From a gamma proteobacterium endosymbiont of Lamellibrachia anaximandri (lineage in GTDB: Bacteria > Pseudomonadota > Gammaproteobacteria > Chromatiales > Chromatiaceae), in contig JAESPE010000025.1 of assembly GCA_016756835.1 (NCBI GenBank), positions 1 through 40,589 of the forward strand: DNA of 40,589 nt, given 5' to 3'. The translations under genes and the position numbers were made by a program. Of the stretch, positions 10,249-18,592 are shown one piece after another. Positions within the stretch are counted from its first letter, which is position 1. The number at the start of each line of letters is the position of its first letter. The notes beneath the pieces were generated by a model. The model did no database searches. It was not told the DNA's origin and saw only the letters and a program-made list of their open reading frames with translations.

Positions 10249-11325
10249 TCAGGAGGCTCCTTCGCCGCGCAGCAGTTCCATCAGATCCTTGACCTGCAGC
10301 GAGATTGCGCGGTAGAGATTTTCGAAACCCTGTTCGTCACCGGCCTCCGGCACCGGACCCATATCCCATTCAAGGACGGTGCAGTGGAAGGGGATCGCAG
10401 GCAGATAGGATGACACCTCGCCTTCCAGGCTGACGATAACGTATTGGTCCGAGATCGTGCGCTCTGTCAGGTCTGCCAGTGAGGACGGCTGTACGTCACT
10501 CAGGTTCTGTCCCCGGTTTTCCAGGAAGGAGACCAGGCTGGGATTCAGGCTGGCGGCGGGCTGGCGGCCCGCGCTCAGATAGTCACCGCTGTCGGGATAG
10601 TTCCTGCGGGCGATGGCCTCTGCCATCTGGCTCTTGCAGCCGTTGTCCTCATCGATGAACAGCACCTTGTAGACCTTGGGCGCCTTCTGTTCCCCCGTGC
10701 TGGCAAAAATCGCATCCTCGCACAGATTCTTGGCCTGGTCCGCGACCCTTTTCAACTGGGTGAAAACCACGAAAACGGCCAGAATATCCTTTACCTTGCC
10801 GCGGTCCTGGTTGGCCATCATTTCGGTATAGATGCTGTCCAGATTGTTTTCCATCTGGTCGGCCAACAGCTTGGTGCTTCTGCCCATCTCCGCGTTGAGA
10901 TCGTTGAAGGCCCGGATGGACTGGCGCAGCATCAGTTGGGTCTCGCTGGCCATCCGTTCCAGTTCCCTCGCCATGTTGCCTTCCGGCGGCTTGGACAATT
11001 GGGCGGCCTCACGCGCGATGGTCACTGCGTAGTCACCGATGCGTTCCAGTTCCATATTGACCCGGATAACCGAAGAGAGCAGGCGCAGATGGCCTCCGCT
11101 GGGAAGATGGATCGCAATGAACTTATGACAGATGTTGTCGATTTCGCGCATGGTCCTGTTGATCGGGAGATCGTTCAGGACGGTGGCGTAAGCCAGTTTC
11201 TTATTACCGGTCTGCAGGGCGTGTACAGCGTTGGTTACCGCAGTCTCGACCAATTCGGCCTGCTTCTCCACGCGGTTGCGGATTTTATTGAGGTCATTTT
11301 CCAAGCGTTCTTCAAGATGGGACAT
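10249..11325 (-). CDS. phoU: PhoU fused to a catalytically degenerate LMW-phosphatase/ArsC-like domain
   Basis: PhoU links the Pst transporter to PhoR and represses the Pho regulon when phosphate is plentiful. Residues ~1-210 are two PhoU three-helix repeats, with MELERIGDYAVTIA (91-104) and LKRVADQAKNLCEDA (191-205). Residues ~218-355 resemble low-molecular-weight phosphatases and thioredoxin-type arsenate reductases. The P-loop region reads VLFIDEDNGCKSQMAEA (221-237) against the family pattern VLFVCxGNxCRSPMAEA: the nucleophilic Cys is Asp225, the Gly is Asp, and the Arg is Lys. The C-terminal general-acid region is also altered (EWDMGPVPE). The domain is thus probably a sensing or binding module rather than an enzyme. 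At 358 residues it is about 120 longer than ordinary PhoU. It lies between pstS and pstC instead of at the operon end. Confidence 0.88.
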   Translation of the reverse strand: MSHLEERLENDLNKIRNRVEKQAELVETAVTNAVHALQTGNKKLAYATVLNDLPINRTMREIDNICHKFIAIHLPSGGHLRLLSSVIRVNMELERIGDYAVTIAREAAQLSKPPEGNMARELERMASETQLMLRQSIRAFNDLNAEMGRSTKLLADQMENNLDSIYTEMMANQDRGKVKDILAVFVVFTQLKRVADQAKNLCEDAIFASTGEQKAPKVYKVLFIDEDNGCKSQMAEAIARRNYPDSGDYLSAGRQPAASLNPSLVSFLENRGQNLSDVQPSSLADLTERTISDQYVIVSLEGEVSSYLPAIPFHCTVLEWDMGPVPEAGDEQGFENLYRAISLQVKDLMELLRGEGAS

Positions 11326-11415
11326 TTGCCGGTACTCCGCGCTGGAGGATAAAGAAAGTCACTACAGTATGAAAACAGGTCCTCTGGACAGAATGTTTTC
11401 ACCCGTGGAGAGGAA

Positions 11416-11438
11416 GAGTGGGGCACAAGGCCCCACTC
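11416..11438 (-). promoter_or_regulatory. Intercistronic stem-loop between pstS and phoU
   Basis: GAGTGGGGC and GCCCCACTC are perfect 9-bp arms around a 5-nt loop, 17 nt after the pstS stop. On the transcribed strand a pyrimidine-rich but not T-only stretch follows. Such hairpins after pstS usually act as partial terminators or 3' stabilisers, giving more binding-protein mRNA than permease mRNA. That function is inferred from position. Confidence 0.65.
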
Positions 11439-11454
11439 CTTCAGGTTAGCTTGC

Positions 11455-12336
11455 TTAGTTGCAGCTTACGTTGCGGATCGGTGCATAACCCTTCTTCAGG
11501 AGAATGCACTGGCCTTTATCGCTCTTGACCCAGTCAAGATAGGTTCCGATTTCACCCGTGGGTTCGCCGTTGGTGTACATGAACAGAGGGCGTGCAATCG
11601 GGTAGCTGCGGTCGCTGGCGGTTGCGACGCTGGGGTTGACACAGTCATCGCCGGCTTTCTTGGAGATGCAGGCCATCTTTATGTGGTCAGTGGCATAAGC
11701 CAGACCGCTGTAACCGATGGCGCAGGGGGTCTTCTCGACCAGATCCACCACGTCTTTGGAACCGTGCATGTCCAGGGTGCCCTGACGGAACTTACCCTTC
11801 TTACCCAGAACCGCCTTCTTGAAATAGGCGTAGGTGCCGGAGTTGTTCTGGCGGCTGACCACTACGATCTTGTCGCTCTTGCAACCAGGGACTTTCAGAC
11901 CGAGGTCAGACCATTTGGTAGCGTCTCCGCCACGGACATATACACGCTTCAACTGCTCGAAGGAGAGTGATGTGGCGGGATTGTCATGATGGATATAGAC
12001 GGCCAGGGCGTCGTAGCCAACCACATGCTCCACCGGATTCTGGCCCTTTTTCTTGGCCGCTTCCACTTCCTTGGATTTCATCTTGCGGCTGGCGTTGGCG
12101 ATATCCACGGTGCCGTTGATCATGGCAGCGATGCCGGTTCCGGAACCACCGCCGGAGACTGCGAGCGCCACATCGGGTTTGACATCGCGGTAGTGTTCGG
12201 CCCAGGCCTGAGCCACGTTGACCAGGGTGTCAGAACCCTTATTCTGAATCACGGTCCGATCGGCTGCAGCGGGCAGGCTCGCCAGCAGGGAGGTGGCGGC
12301 AAATGCCAGGGTGAACAGGTTTCTCTTTTTCATCAT
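11455..12336 (-). CDS. pstS: Periplasmic phosphate-binding protein PstS
   Basis: PstS captures phosphate in the periplasm and delivers it to PstCA. The protein (293 residues from the first of two adjacent ATG codons) has a signal peptide, MKKRNLFTLAF...LPAAA, with cleavage probably after the AAA near residue 24. Phosphate-site motifs include GSDTL, SGGGSGTGIAAMINGTVDIA and SRQNNSGTYAYF. The Shine-Dalgarno AGAGG is 4 nt before the first ATG (12336) and 7 nt before the second (12333), so either may be used. It is the first gene of the pst-pho operon and lies behind a Pho-box promoter. Several Cys residues may form periplasmic disulfides. Confidence 0.95.
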   Translation of the reverse strand: MMKKRNLFTLAFAATSLLASLPAAADRTVIQNKGSDTLVNVAQAWAEHYRDVKPDVALAVSGGGSGTGIAAMINGTVDIANASRKMKSKEVEAAKKKGQNPVEHVVGYDALAVYIHHDNPATSLSFEQLKRVYVRGGDATKWSDLGLKVPGCKSDKIVVVSRQNNSGTYAYFKKAVLGKKGKFRQGTLDMHGSKDVVDLVEKTPCAIGYSGLAYATDHIKMACISKKAGDDCVNPSVATASDRSYPIARPLFMYTNGEPTGEIGTYLDWVKSDKGQCILLKKGYAPIRNVSCN

Positions 12337-12434
12337 CAATCCTCTGGTATCTTTTATTGTGAGAAGCTTCCAAATGAATCCGGGCCACAAGACTGCCGTC
12401 CCTTATTCGTTCAGAGGTTCCTTAATGCCCGGAC

Positions 12435-12468
12435 ACTATATGAAATAATTGTTACCGTTATATGACAA
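12435..12468 (-). promoter_or_regulatory. Pho box and -10 element of the pst-pho operon
   Basis: On the minus strand 12468-12451 reads TTGTCATATAACGGTAAC: a good first half-site (TTGTCAT against CTGTCAT), a 4-nt AT spacer, then a weaker second half. Ten bases further downstream is TATAGT (12440-12435), a plausible -10 hexamer. PhoB-activated promoters typically have the Pho box in place of the -35 element with this spacing. Transcription would start near 12428, leaving a leader of about 90 nt before pstS. No comparable site is seen inside the operon. Confidence 0.75.
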
Positions 12469-12584
12469 TGGGAAGCCGATCTGCGTATTGATGTGAAAAA
12501 AATATTGAATTGGTTGTTTTTCACGGTCTTAGAACAGATAATTGACCGAGGGTCCCGTCTGGGACGGGTATCAATAGGAATTTT

Positions 12585-13832
12585 GTGAACGATTTTCTAA
12601 TGCTGTCGGCACTTCTGGTGCTTTCAGGCGTATTCTCTGGCTCGGAAACGGCTTTGGTCTCTCTCTCTATGGCGCGAGCCGAAGCCCTATATAATGAGGG
12701 TAGACGTGGTGCCCACGCCCTCTATATTCTGAAAACAGACCCCAGCAGAATGCTGATCACCATTCTGATCGGCAACAACGTAGTCAATATTGCTGCTTCC
12801 GCCATGGCCACCGTCATAGCTACCGACCTGTTCGGTCATAGTGGGCCCGGTATTGCCGTGGGTGTTTTGACGGTCCTGATTCTGATTTTTGGTGAGATCA
12901 CGCCAAAAAGCATCGCCACCCGCTATTCAGAGACGATCTCGCTTATTGTCGCCCCGCTGATGGTCGGCTTCATGCGGCTGATCTACCCGCTTGTCTGGAC
13001 CTTCCTCCAGTTGACCAATGTGATTCAAGCCAGCACCAGGGCGAGTGAGGATCCTCTCGTCACCGAGTCTGAAGTCATCACCATGGTGGGACATGGAGAG
13101 GAGGAGGGTGTCATCGAGAAGGATGAACGGGAGATGATCGAGCGGGTCTTCAATTTTAATGACCTGAAGGCTGAGGATGTCATGACACCCAGGCAGCAGG
13201 TCTTTCGTCTATATGCCGGGCGTACCCTGAAGGATGTTCTTCCGGAGATCCTGAAGAATACTTACTCCCGTATCCCGCTTTTTGAGGATGACCCGGATGA
13301 GATTGTCGGCCTGGTGATGTTGCGCGAAATTTTTGAGGCGCTGGCAGCGGGCAAACTGGACATGACGATCAAGGAAATTGCCCATGAACCCCTGTTTACG
13401 CCGGCGAATATTCAACTGGATGAACTGATCCTGACGCTACGAGGCAAGTCCCGTCATCAGGCCGTAGTGGTTGATGAACACGGCACCATGATCGGTGTTG
13501 TGACTCTGGAGGATCTGCTGGAGGAGCTGGTTGGTGAGATTTACGACGAGTCCGACGAGCAACCTAACGAACTGACGGAAATCAACGACGGGCGGGTAGT
13601 GGTGGATGGCACAGCAGAGTTGCGCGTGATTGAAGGGTACTTCGGGATTGAACTGCCTGGAAAGCCGACAGACACGGTCAACCGCTGGTTGCTGGATCAT
13701 ACCGAACGCATTCCCGATGTCGAAGAGCGATTCGAGTTGGATGGTCTGGATGTCGTGGTGCAGGCTGGTTCGTCACGACGCATTCACCAGTTGGCTATAC
13801 AAAAACTGCAAACGAGCAAAGACGACTCCTAG
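12585..13832 (+). CDS. CNNM/CorC-family membrane protein with CBS domains
   Basis: The 415-residue protein has an N-terminal CNNM (DUF21) transmembrane domain (about residues 1-180), a pair of CBS domains (about 195-325; MTPRQQVFRLYAG, VVVDEHGTMIGVVTLEDLLEELVGEI) and a C-terminal CorC/HlyC-associated domain. This family is connected to Mg2+/Co2+ efflux or homeostasis, with the CBS pair binding adenine nucleotides. It begins with GTG preceded by AGGA at a good distance; the second residue is Asn and hydrophobic sequence starts at once. It is divergent from pstS and has its own promoter, not clearly visible. The old label 'hemolysin' is not supported by anything seen here. Confidence 0.9.
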   Translation: MNDFLMLSALLVLSGVFSGSETALVSLSMARAEALYNEGRRGAHALYILKTDPSRMLITILIGNNVVNIAASAMATVIATDLFGHSGPGIAVGVLTVLILIFGEITPKSIATRYSETISLIVAPLMVGFMRLIYPLVWTFLQLTNVIQASTRASEDPLVTESEVITMVGHGEEEGVIEKDEREMIERVFNFNDLKAEDVMTPRQQVFRLYAGRTLKDVLPEILKNTYSRIPLFEDDPDEIVGLVMLREIFEALAAGKLDMTIKEIAHEPLFTPANIQLDELILTLRGKSRHQAVVVDEHGTMIGVVTLEDLLEELVGEIYDESDEQPNELTEINDGRVVVDGTAELRVIEGYFGIELPGKPTDTVNRWLLDHTERIPDVEERFELDGLDVVVQAGSSRRIHQLAIQKLQTSKDDS

Positions 13833-13850
13833 GGTCTGTTGACAGGCCCT
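13831..13850 (+). terminator. Weak stem-loop after the CNNM gene
   Basis: AGGGTCTG and CAGGCCCT pair with one mismatch around a 4-nt loop, starting at the stop codon. No T-run follows, so this is at best a factor-assisted terminator. The rest of the gap to 13985 holds a second, looser pairing (GCCGGT...ACCGGC near 13943-13967) and TTTTT at 13976-13980. Confidence 0.3.
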
Positions 13851-13985
13851 AATACTTATCAGGCAAGTAAAGCCGATAACAGGTTGGGTTCGTAGGCATG
13901 ATCAAGCGTAGCAGATCAGGCAACGGACTCGGTACAGCTTTCGCCGGTACCGCAAGCTTGAACCGGCCTGCAGGGTTTTTCCGGG

Positions 13986-15794
13986 TCACTCAGTCTCGAC
14001 GATCAATGGATCGGCGGCGCTCTCCTCGACAAGTTTTGCTATTCGCTTGGCGAAATAGTAGATGCGCCTGAGTTTCTCGATGATCTCGACTTCAAGGGTA
14101 TAGGCTTGTAGGCGGTTGGGTTCATCTGCCACCAGTCGAGTGGCTTGATGATTGGTCGCCGCATCAAACAACTGCTGTACAGTTGTCTTCATGCCGGTGA
14201 CTTGGTCGGCTCGATTAGTGTCCTGTAGTTTAACGGCTTGCAGCGCGAGTTCGACAGCTTGAGAAACCTGTGTGTGAAGATGATTCAGCATGCGTTGGGT
14301 TTCCGGACTTATCTGTAGATTTTCCTCGAGACGTTTGTAGCCCAAGCCCACTAAATCGGTTTCGATGAGGTCAGCGAGATTTTCCAGATTGTTGATGGTG
14401 GACATCAGGTTCAAGACGGTTTCTGTCTGCTTTTGGTTGAGTATTTCTCCGCTTAATTTACCCAGATAACTCACTATATGTTCGTGAAGTACGTCGACCT
14501 TGTCGTCCATTTCGCCTATATCTGCGAGCAGTTTTCGGTCTCCGTCAAGCAGGGCCGGCATGATCTGATTCAGCATTTCCCTGACCTGCTGTCCTGCACG
14601 GCCGATCTCCAGCCTGGCCATATCCAGCGCCAGCGTTGGTGTTTCCAGCAGTTCATCATCGAGAAAACGGGGACGTGTGATCCGCTCCTCTTCCAAAGGT
14701 CTGTCTGGTACGAGTCTCTCCACAAGGCGGCCAAACGCGCCGATGAAACCGATAAAGATAAGCGTGTTGGCAATATTAAAGATGGTGTGGGCGTTTGCGA
14801 TTTGGCGGGGTGTATCAGCAGCCAGTTTTGCCGTGCCTGTCAGTTCGTTGGAAGTGGGGGAGATAAGCAGAACCAGGTCGGCCAGATAGTCGATGAATGC
14901 AACCCAGAGCAGGACCCCCGCAATGTTGAAGATGACATGCACCAGCGCTGCGCGTATTGCTTCGCGTTTCTTGCCGATTGATGCAAGCATGGCTGTAACA
15001 CAGGTACCGATGTTGGCACCAAAGGCCAGTGCAATGCCTGCAGGCAGAGTGATGAAACCCTGACTTGCCATCACGATGACGATACCCGTTGTGGCTGAAG
15101 AGGACTGGATCAGTGCGGTGAAGACCGCTGCAATCAGAATGCCAATCAGCGGGTTTGCCATCGTCGCCATAAGATCGAGAAAAGGCTGATAACTGCGCAG
15201 GGGGAACATTGCGTCGCTCATCAGGCTCATGCCGAAAAAGATGAGGCCCAGCCCCAACAGCATATTGCCGTAGTGGCGGATCTTGTCCTGTTTGGAGAAG
15301 AACCATGCGCCAAAACCAAAGGCAACCATCAACAGCGCGTATTTGCTAACTTTGAAGGCGATGATCTGGGCGGTGATCGTAGTGCCGATATTGGCGCCCA
15401 TGATGACACCGATCGACTGGGCCATCGACATCAGTCCGGCCGAGATGAAGCCCACCACCAGCACGGTTGTTACCGAGGATGATTGGATTATTGCGGTAAC
15501 GAAGGCGCCTGTCAGAGCACCCATGAATCGATTGGTGGTCAGCCGGGCGAGTACGACCTTCATGCGTTCGCCGGCAACCAATTTCAGTGATCCGGCCATC
15601 TGTTCCATGCCAAACAGAAAGAGTGCAAGCCCGCCCAGCAGACGAACGGACATGTCCCACCAGTTCGGTTCGGTGAGGAGATCATTGGCGGCAAAAGCCG
15701 GTATAAAGAGGGTCAGGAGCAGCAGTCCCATCCCAAGTTGTTGGATGCTGTTTGGTTCAAACAGCCAACCGGAAAGGGGTCTGGTAAATTTCAT
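13986..15794 (-). CDS. Na+/phosphate cotransporter (NptA/PNaS family) with C-terminal PhoU domain
   Basis: This family moves phosphate with Na+ across the inner membrane at lower affinity than Pst, and some members export it. The 602-residue protein has about nine membrane segments containing two QSSS repeats (QSSSVTT at ~104 and QSSSATT at ~230), the diagnostic inverted-repeat transport motifs, plus the ANIGT motifs after each. A PhoU-like helical domain follows (about residues 390-590). The start codon overlaps the stop of the universal stress gene (ATGA), so it is the last gene of a ppk1-usp-transporter unit. The direction of transport cannot be read from sequence. Its presence beside Pst gives the cell both high- and low-affinity routes. 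Confidence 0.9.
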   Translation of the reverse strand: MKFTRPLSGWLFEPNSIQQLGMGLLLLTLFIPAFAANDLLTEPNWWDMSVRLLGGLALFLFGMEQMAGSLKLVAGERMKVVLARLTTNRFMGALTGAFVTAIIQSSSVTTVLVVGFISAGLMSMAQSIGVIMGANIGTTITAQIIAFKVSKYALLMVAFGFGAWFFSKQDKIRHYGNMLLGLGLIFFGMSLMSDAMFPLRSYQPFLDLMATMANPLIGILIAAVFTALIQSSSATTGIVIVMASQGFITLPAGIALAFGANIGTCVTAMLASIGKKREAIRAALVHVIFNIAGVLLWVAFIDYLADLVLLISPTSNELTGTAKLAADTPRQIANAHTIFNIANTLIFIGFIGAFGRLVERLVPDRPLEEERITRPRFLDDELLETPTLALDMARLEIGRAGQQVREMLNQIMPALLDGDRKLLADIGEMDDKVDVLHEHIVSYLGKLSGEILNQKQTETVLNLMSTINNLENLADLIETDLVGLGYKRLEENLQISPETQRMLNHLHTQVSQAVELALQAVKLQDTNRADQVTGMKTTVQQLFDAATNHQATRLVADEPNRLQAYTLEVEIIEKLRRIYYFAKRIAKLVEESAADPLIVETE

Positions 15795-16273
15795 TCCTTG
15801 ACGATTGTGACCGGGATAGGACAGAGTTTAATGACCTGTTCGGCCTTTGAGCCCATGAGAATGTTTTTGAGCCCACTGCGGCCTTTGTTGCCCATGACCA
15901 GCAGTTGAGGTTGAAGCTTTTCGACCACCTGAAGAATCTTGGTGACTGTCAGGCCGGATACCAACATGACATCAGCTTTTTTGATCATGCTTTTGAGTTC
16001 CGGGTTCTCTTTAATGAGTTTGGCCAGGAACTCATCCATCATCTCTTCAGCAATCTCTTCCAGGCGTCTGAGGATCTTTTTCTCACCCTTGATCTTCTTG
16101 GGGGCATAGTAGCCAGGAGAGCTTGCCAGGTCGTGTACCACATGCAGGATGGTGAGATTGGTACCGAGGCACTTGGACATATTTGCCGCATATTTCAAGG
16201 CGGCCATTGCGTGGGGAGAGAAGTCGATGGCGACTAGAACATTCTGTCGCATTTTGCCCTGTGATTCAGCCAT
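15791..16273 (-). CDS. Universal stress protein, ATP-binding type
   Basis: The 160-residue protein is a single Usp domain starting VLVAIDFSPHAMAALKYA. It ends with the nucleotide-binding pattern G-x2-G-x9-G-S (MGNKGRSGLKNILMGS), so it probably binds ATP like MJ0577-type proteins. A basic insert near residues 57-72 (KKIKGEKKILRRLEE) is longer than usual. It lies between ppk1 (4 bp upstream) and the Na+/phosphate cotransporter (4-nt overlap), suggesting a regulatory role in phosphate or polyphosphate handling. Only the family is certain; the link to phosphate is from position. Confidence 0.9.
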   Translation of the reverse strand: MAESQGKMRQNVLVAIDFSPHAMAALKYAANMSKCLGTNLTILHVVHDLASSPGYYAPKKIKGEKKILRRLEEIAEEMMDEFLAKLIKENPELKSMIKKADVMLVSGLTVTKILQVVEKLQPQLLVMGNKGRSGLKNILMGSKAEQVIKLCPIPVTIVKE

Positions 16274-16277
16274 GAGG

Positions 16278-18488
16278 TTAACTGTTTTTCAGTCGATATT
16301 GAAAATGATTCACAAGTTTTTCACGCATCCGCTTCTCTTTGTGTCTCTTTGCTGCCGCAAGGCGGCGTTTGGCAACTCCGATAAGGGTTTCCTGAGCATT
16401 GAGTGATTTTTCGTTATCGGCAGGCTTGCGCTGTACATAGCTGCCGTCGGCCAGCATGTCCCAGGCGGAACGCTGGTCACTGAGCTGCACATCAAGGATT
16501 AGCCTTAACTCCTGTCGCAGGGCGGAGGCCTCAACGGGAATCAGTACCTCCACCCGGCTCTCAAGATTACGGTGCATGAGATCTGCAGAGCCGATGAAGT
16601 ACTCTTCGTCGCCGCCATTTTGGAAATAGGTGATTCGTGAATGTTCCAGAAAACGTCCCACAATGCTGATCACTTTGGCTGATTCGCTCAGTCCCGGAAT
16701 ACCTGGCCTCAGTCTGCAAGTGTCGCGCACGATGAGGTCGACCCGTACACCTGCTGTGGTTGCTTTATAGAGGGCTTTGACGATGTCGGCGTCTTCCAGG
16801 GCATTCATCTTCATTTGGATCAGCCCCGGCTGCTCTGCCGAATGCAGCCCTATTTCCCGGTCGATCTTTTTCAACAACATCTTTTTCAGGGAGTAGGGGG
16901 CGGCGAGGATCTTGCGGTAACTCGGAGGTGGAGAGTAACCGGTAAGGTAGTTGAAAAGTTCCGTGAGGTCCTGACCTACATCCTTGTTGCAGCCAAGAAC
17001 ACCCAGATCGGTATAGAGGCGCGCAGTGCCGGCATGGTAGTTGCCGGTGCCAACGTGGTAGTAGCGGCGCAGTTTTGCGTAGTCACGCCGCACCACCAGG
17101 ATCAATTTACTGTGGGTCTTCAGACCGATGACGCCGTAGGTGACGTGAATGCCTGCCTGCTCAAGCCGACGAGCCCAGCGGATATTGGCGGCCTCATCGA
17201 AGCGGGCCATGAGTTCGACCAGTACGGCCACCTGTTTACCGTTGCGGGCGGCCTGAATCAAGGAGTTGAGAATGTTTCCCTCTCCGGAGGTCCGGTAGAG
17301 GGTCATTTTGATCGCCAGGACCTTGGGGTCTTCTGCTGCATTCCTCAGGAACCGCTCAACTGTAGTGTTGAATGATTCGTAGGGGTGTTGCAGCAGTAAC
17401 GGTCCCTGGTCACGAATGATGTGAAAGATGTTACGCCGGTCATGGGCAAGTTGTGGATGATCCACCACGTGGTGTGGAGGATCCCTTAGATCGGGGATGT
17501 TTAGCGATGCCAGCTCAAAGAGATCCCGGGTGGCAATCATACTGTTGATCTCAAAGACGTCCTGCTCCTCGTCCAGCCCGAGTTCGGCGGCCAGCATTCC
17601 CCGATGGGTCGGGTTCATGCCCTTGGAGACTTCGAGGCGAACAATGGGGGCAAAGTGGCGTTCCCGCAGCTCTATCTCGATCATCTCCAGCAGATCGCTG
17701 GCAACCTCTTCATCCCGCTCTACATTGGCGTTGCGGGTGATACGGAAAGATTCACAAGACTCGATCTCCATCCCCGGAAACAGCATGTCGAGGTTATTCG
17801 CTACCAGATCGTCCAGGGTTATGAAGGTGTGTTGTTCATCAATCTGAATCATTCGTGGTGAGACCTTTTTACCCACCGGCACTTTGATACGCGCCATATA
17901 GAGTTCATGTCCGCCGGGAAAACGCAGTGTTACCAGAAGGTTGAGGGTGAGGTTGGAGATAAAAGGGAAAGGGTGGCTGGGATCCATCGCCAACGGGGTC
18001 AGCATGGGAAAGATATTCTGCCGAAAATGCTCCCGCAGCTTCGCCTGTTGTGAGCTGTCGAGCTCCTTATAGGCGGTGATCAGAATATTGTTTTCGGCCA
18101 GCAGGCCGTTGACTTCACGATAGATGCGCTGCCGCTCAACCTGCATCTCCCGGATGACTTCCAGGCACTCATTCAGCTGTTCGGCAGGCGTTCTGCCGTC
18201 CACGCTGGGTTTGGTGACACCTGCTGCAATCTGCTGTTTCAGACCGCCGACACGTTTCATGAAAAACTCATCAAGATTGCTGCTGACGATGGCAAGAAAT
18301 TTGACCCGCTCCAACAGAGGTGTGCGGGGATCGTCGGCTTCGTGAAGCACCCGGCGGTTGAACGAAAGCCAGGTCAACTCCCGGTTCAGATAGAGTCCTG
18401 GCTGGTCGAGATTGGCGTCGTCGATAGTCGCTGAGGCGTCATTGTCAGCGGAAATCGCCTGAAGAAGATGCTGTTTGATTTGAGACAT
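16278..18488 (-). CDS. ppk1: Polyphosphate kinase 1
   Basis: Ppk1 makes polyphosphate reversibly from ATP. The 736-residue length is near the family norm (about 690-740). N-terminal NRELTWLSFNRRVLHEA and FLAIVSSNLDEFFMKRV are hallmarks. The catalytic region holds GLKTHSKLILVVRR, whose His is the expected phospho-acceptor, and HVGTGNYHAGTARLYTD, with a second conserved His. I use the ATG at 18488; a TTG five codons upstream (18503) is possible, and neither has a clear Shine-Dalgarno sequence. TATACT at 18538-18533 could be its -10 element. It leads the ppk1-usp-cotransporter unit and follows apgM after 104 bp. No ppx gene is in the window. Confidence 0.95.
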   Translation of the reverse strand: MSQIKQHLLQAISADNDASATIDDANLDQPGLYLNRELTWLSFNRRVLHEADDPRTPLLERVKFLAIVSSNLDEFFMKRVGGLKQQIAAGVTKPSVDGRTPAEQLNECLEVIREMQVERQRIYREVNGLLAENNILITAYKELDSSQQAKLREHFRQNIFPMLTPLAMDPSHPFPFISNLTLNLLVTLRFPGGHELYMARIKVPVGKKVSPRMIQIDEQHTFITLDDLVANNLDMLFPGMEIESCESFRITRNANVERDEEVASDLLEMIEIELRERHFAPIVRLEVSKGMNPTHRGMLAAELGLDEEQDVFEINSMIATRDLFELASLNIPDLRDPPHHVVDHPQLAHDRRNIFHIIRDQGPLLLQHPYESFNTTVERFLRNAAEDPKVLAIKMTLYRTSGEGNILNSLIQAARNGKQVAVLVELMARFDEAANIRWARRLEQAGIHVTYGVIGLKTHSKLILVVRRDYAKLRRYYHVGTGNYHAGTARLYTDLGVLGCNKDVGQDLTELFNYLTGYSPPPSYRKILAAPYSLKKMLLKKIDREIGLHSAEQPGLIQMKMNALEDADIVKALYKATTAGVRVDLIVRDTCRLRPGIPGLSESAKVISIVGRFLEHSRITYFQNGGDEEYFIGSADLMHRNLESRVEVLIPVEASALRQELRLILDVQLSDQRSAWDMLADGSYVQRKPADNEKSLNAQETLIGVAKRRLAAAKRHKEKRMREKLVNHFQYRLKNS

Positions 18489-18592
18489 ATCGGGTGTATG
18501 CAATGGTATATTGGATTAATCAGCTACCCGCTAGTATAGCTTCAAGTCAGTGGTCGTGGAGAAAACGAAAACACTGCGAAATGGCAGACGGT

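Noticed and set aside
10912-11325. Treating the PhoU fusion as an active arsenate reductase
   Set aside because: The reductase-like domain lacks the nucleophilic Cys and the P-loop Arg, so catalysis by the known mechanism is not expected.
12585-13832. Calling the CNNM/CBS protein a hemolysin
   Set aside because: That name comes from old annotations; the domains seen point to metal-ion homeostasis.
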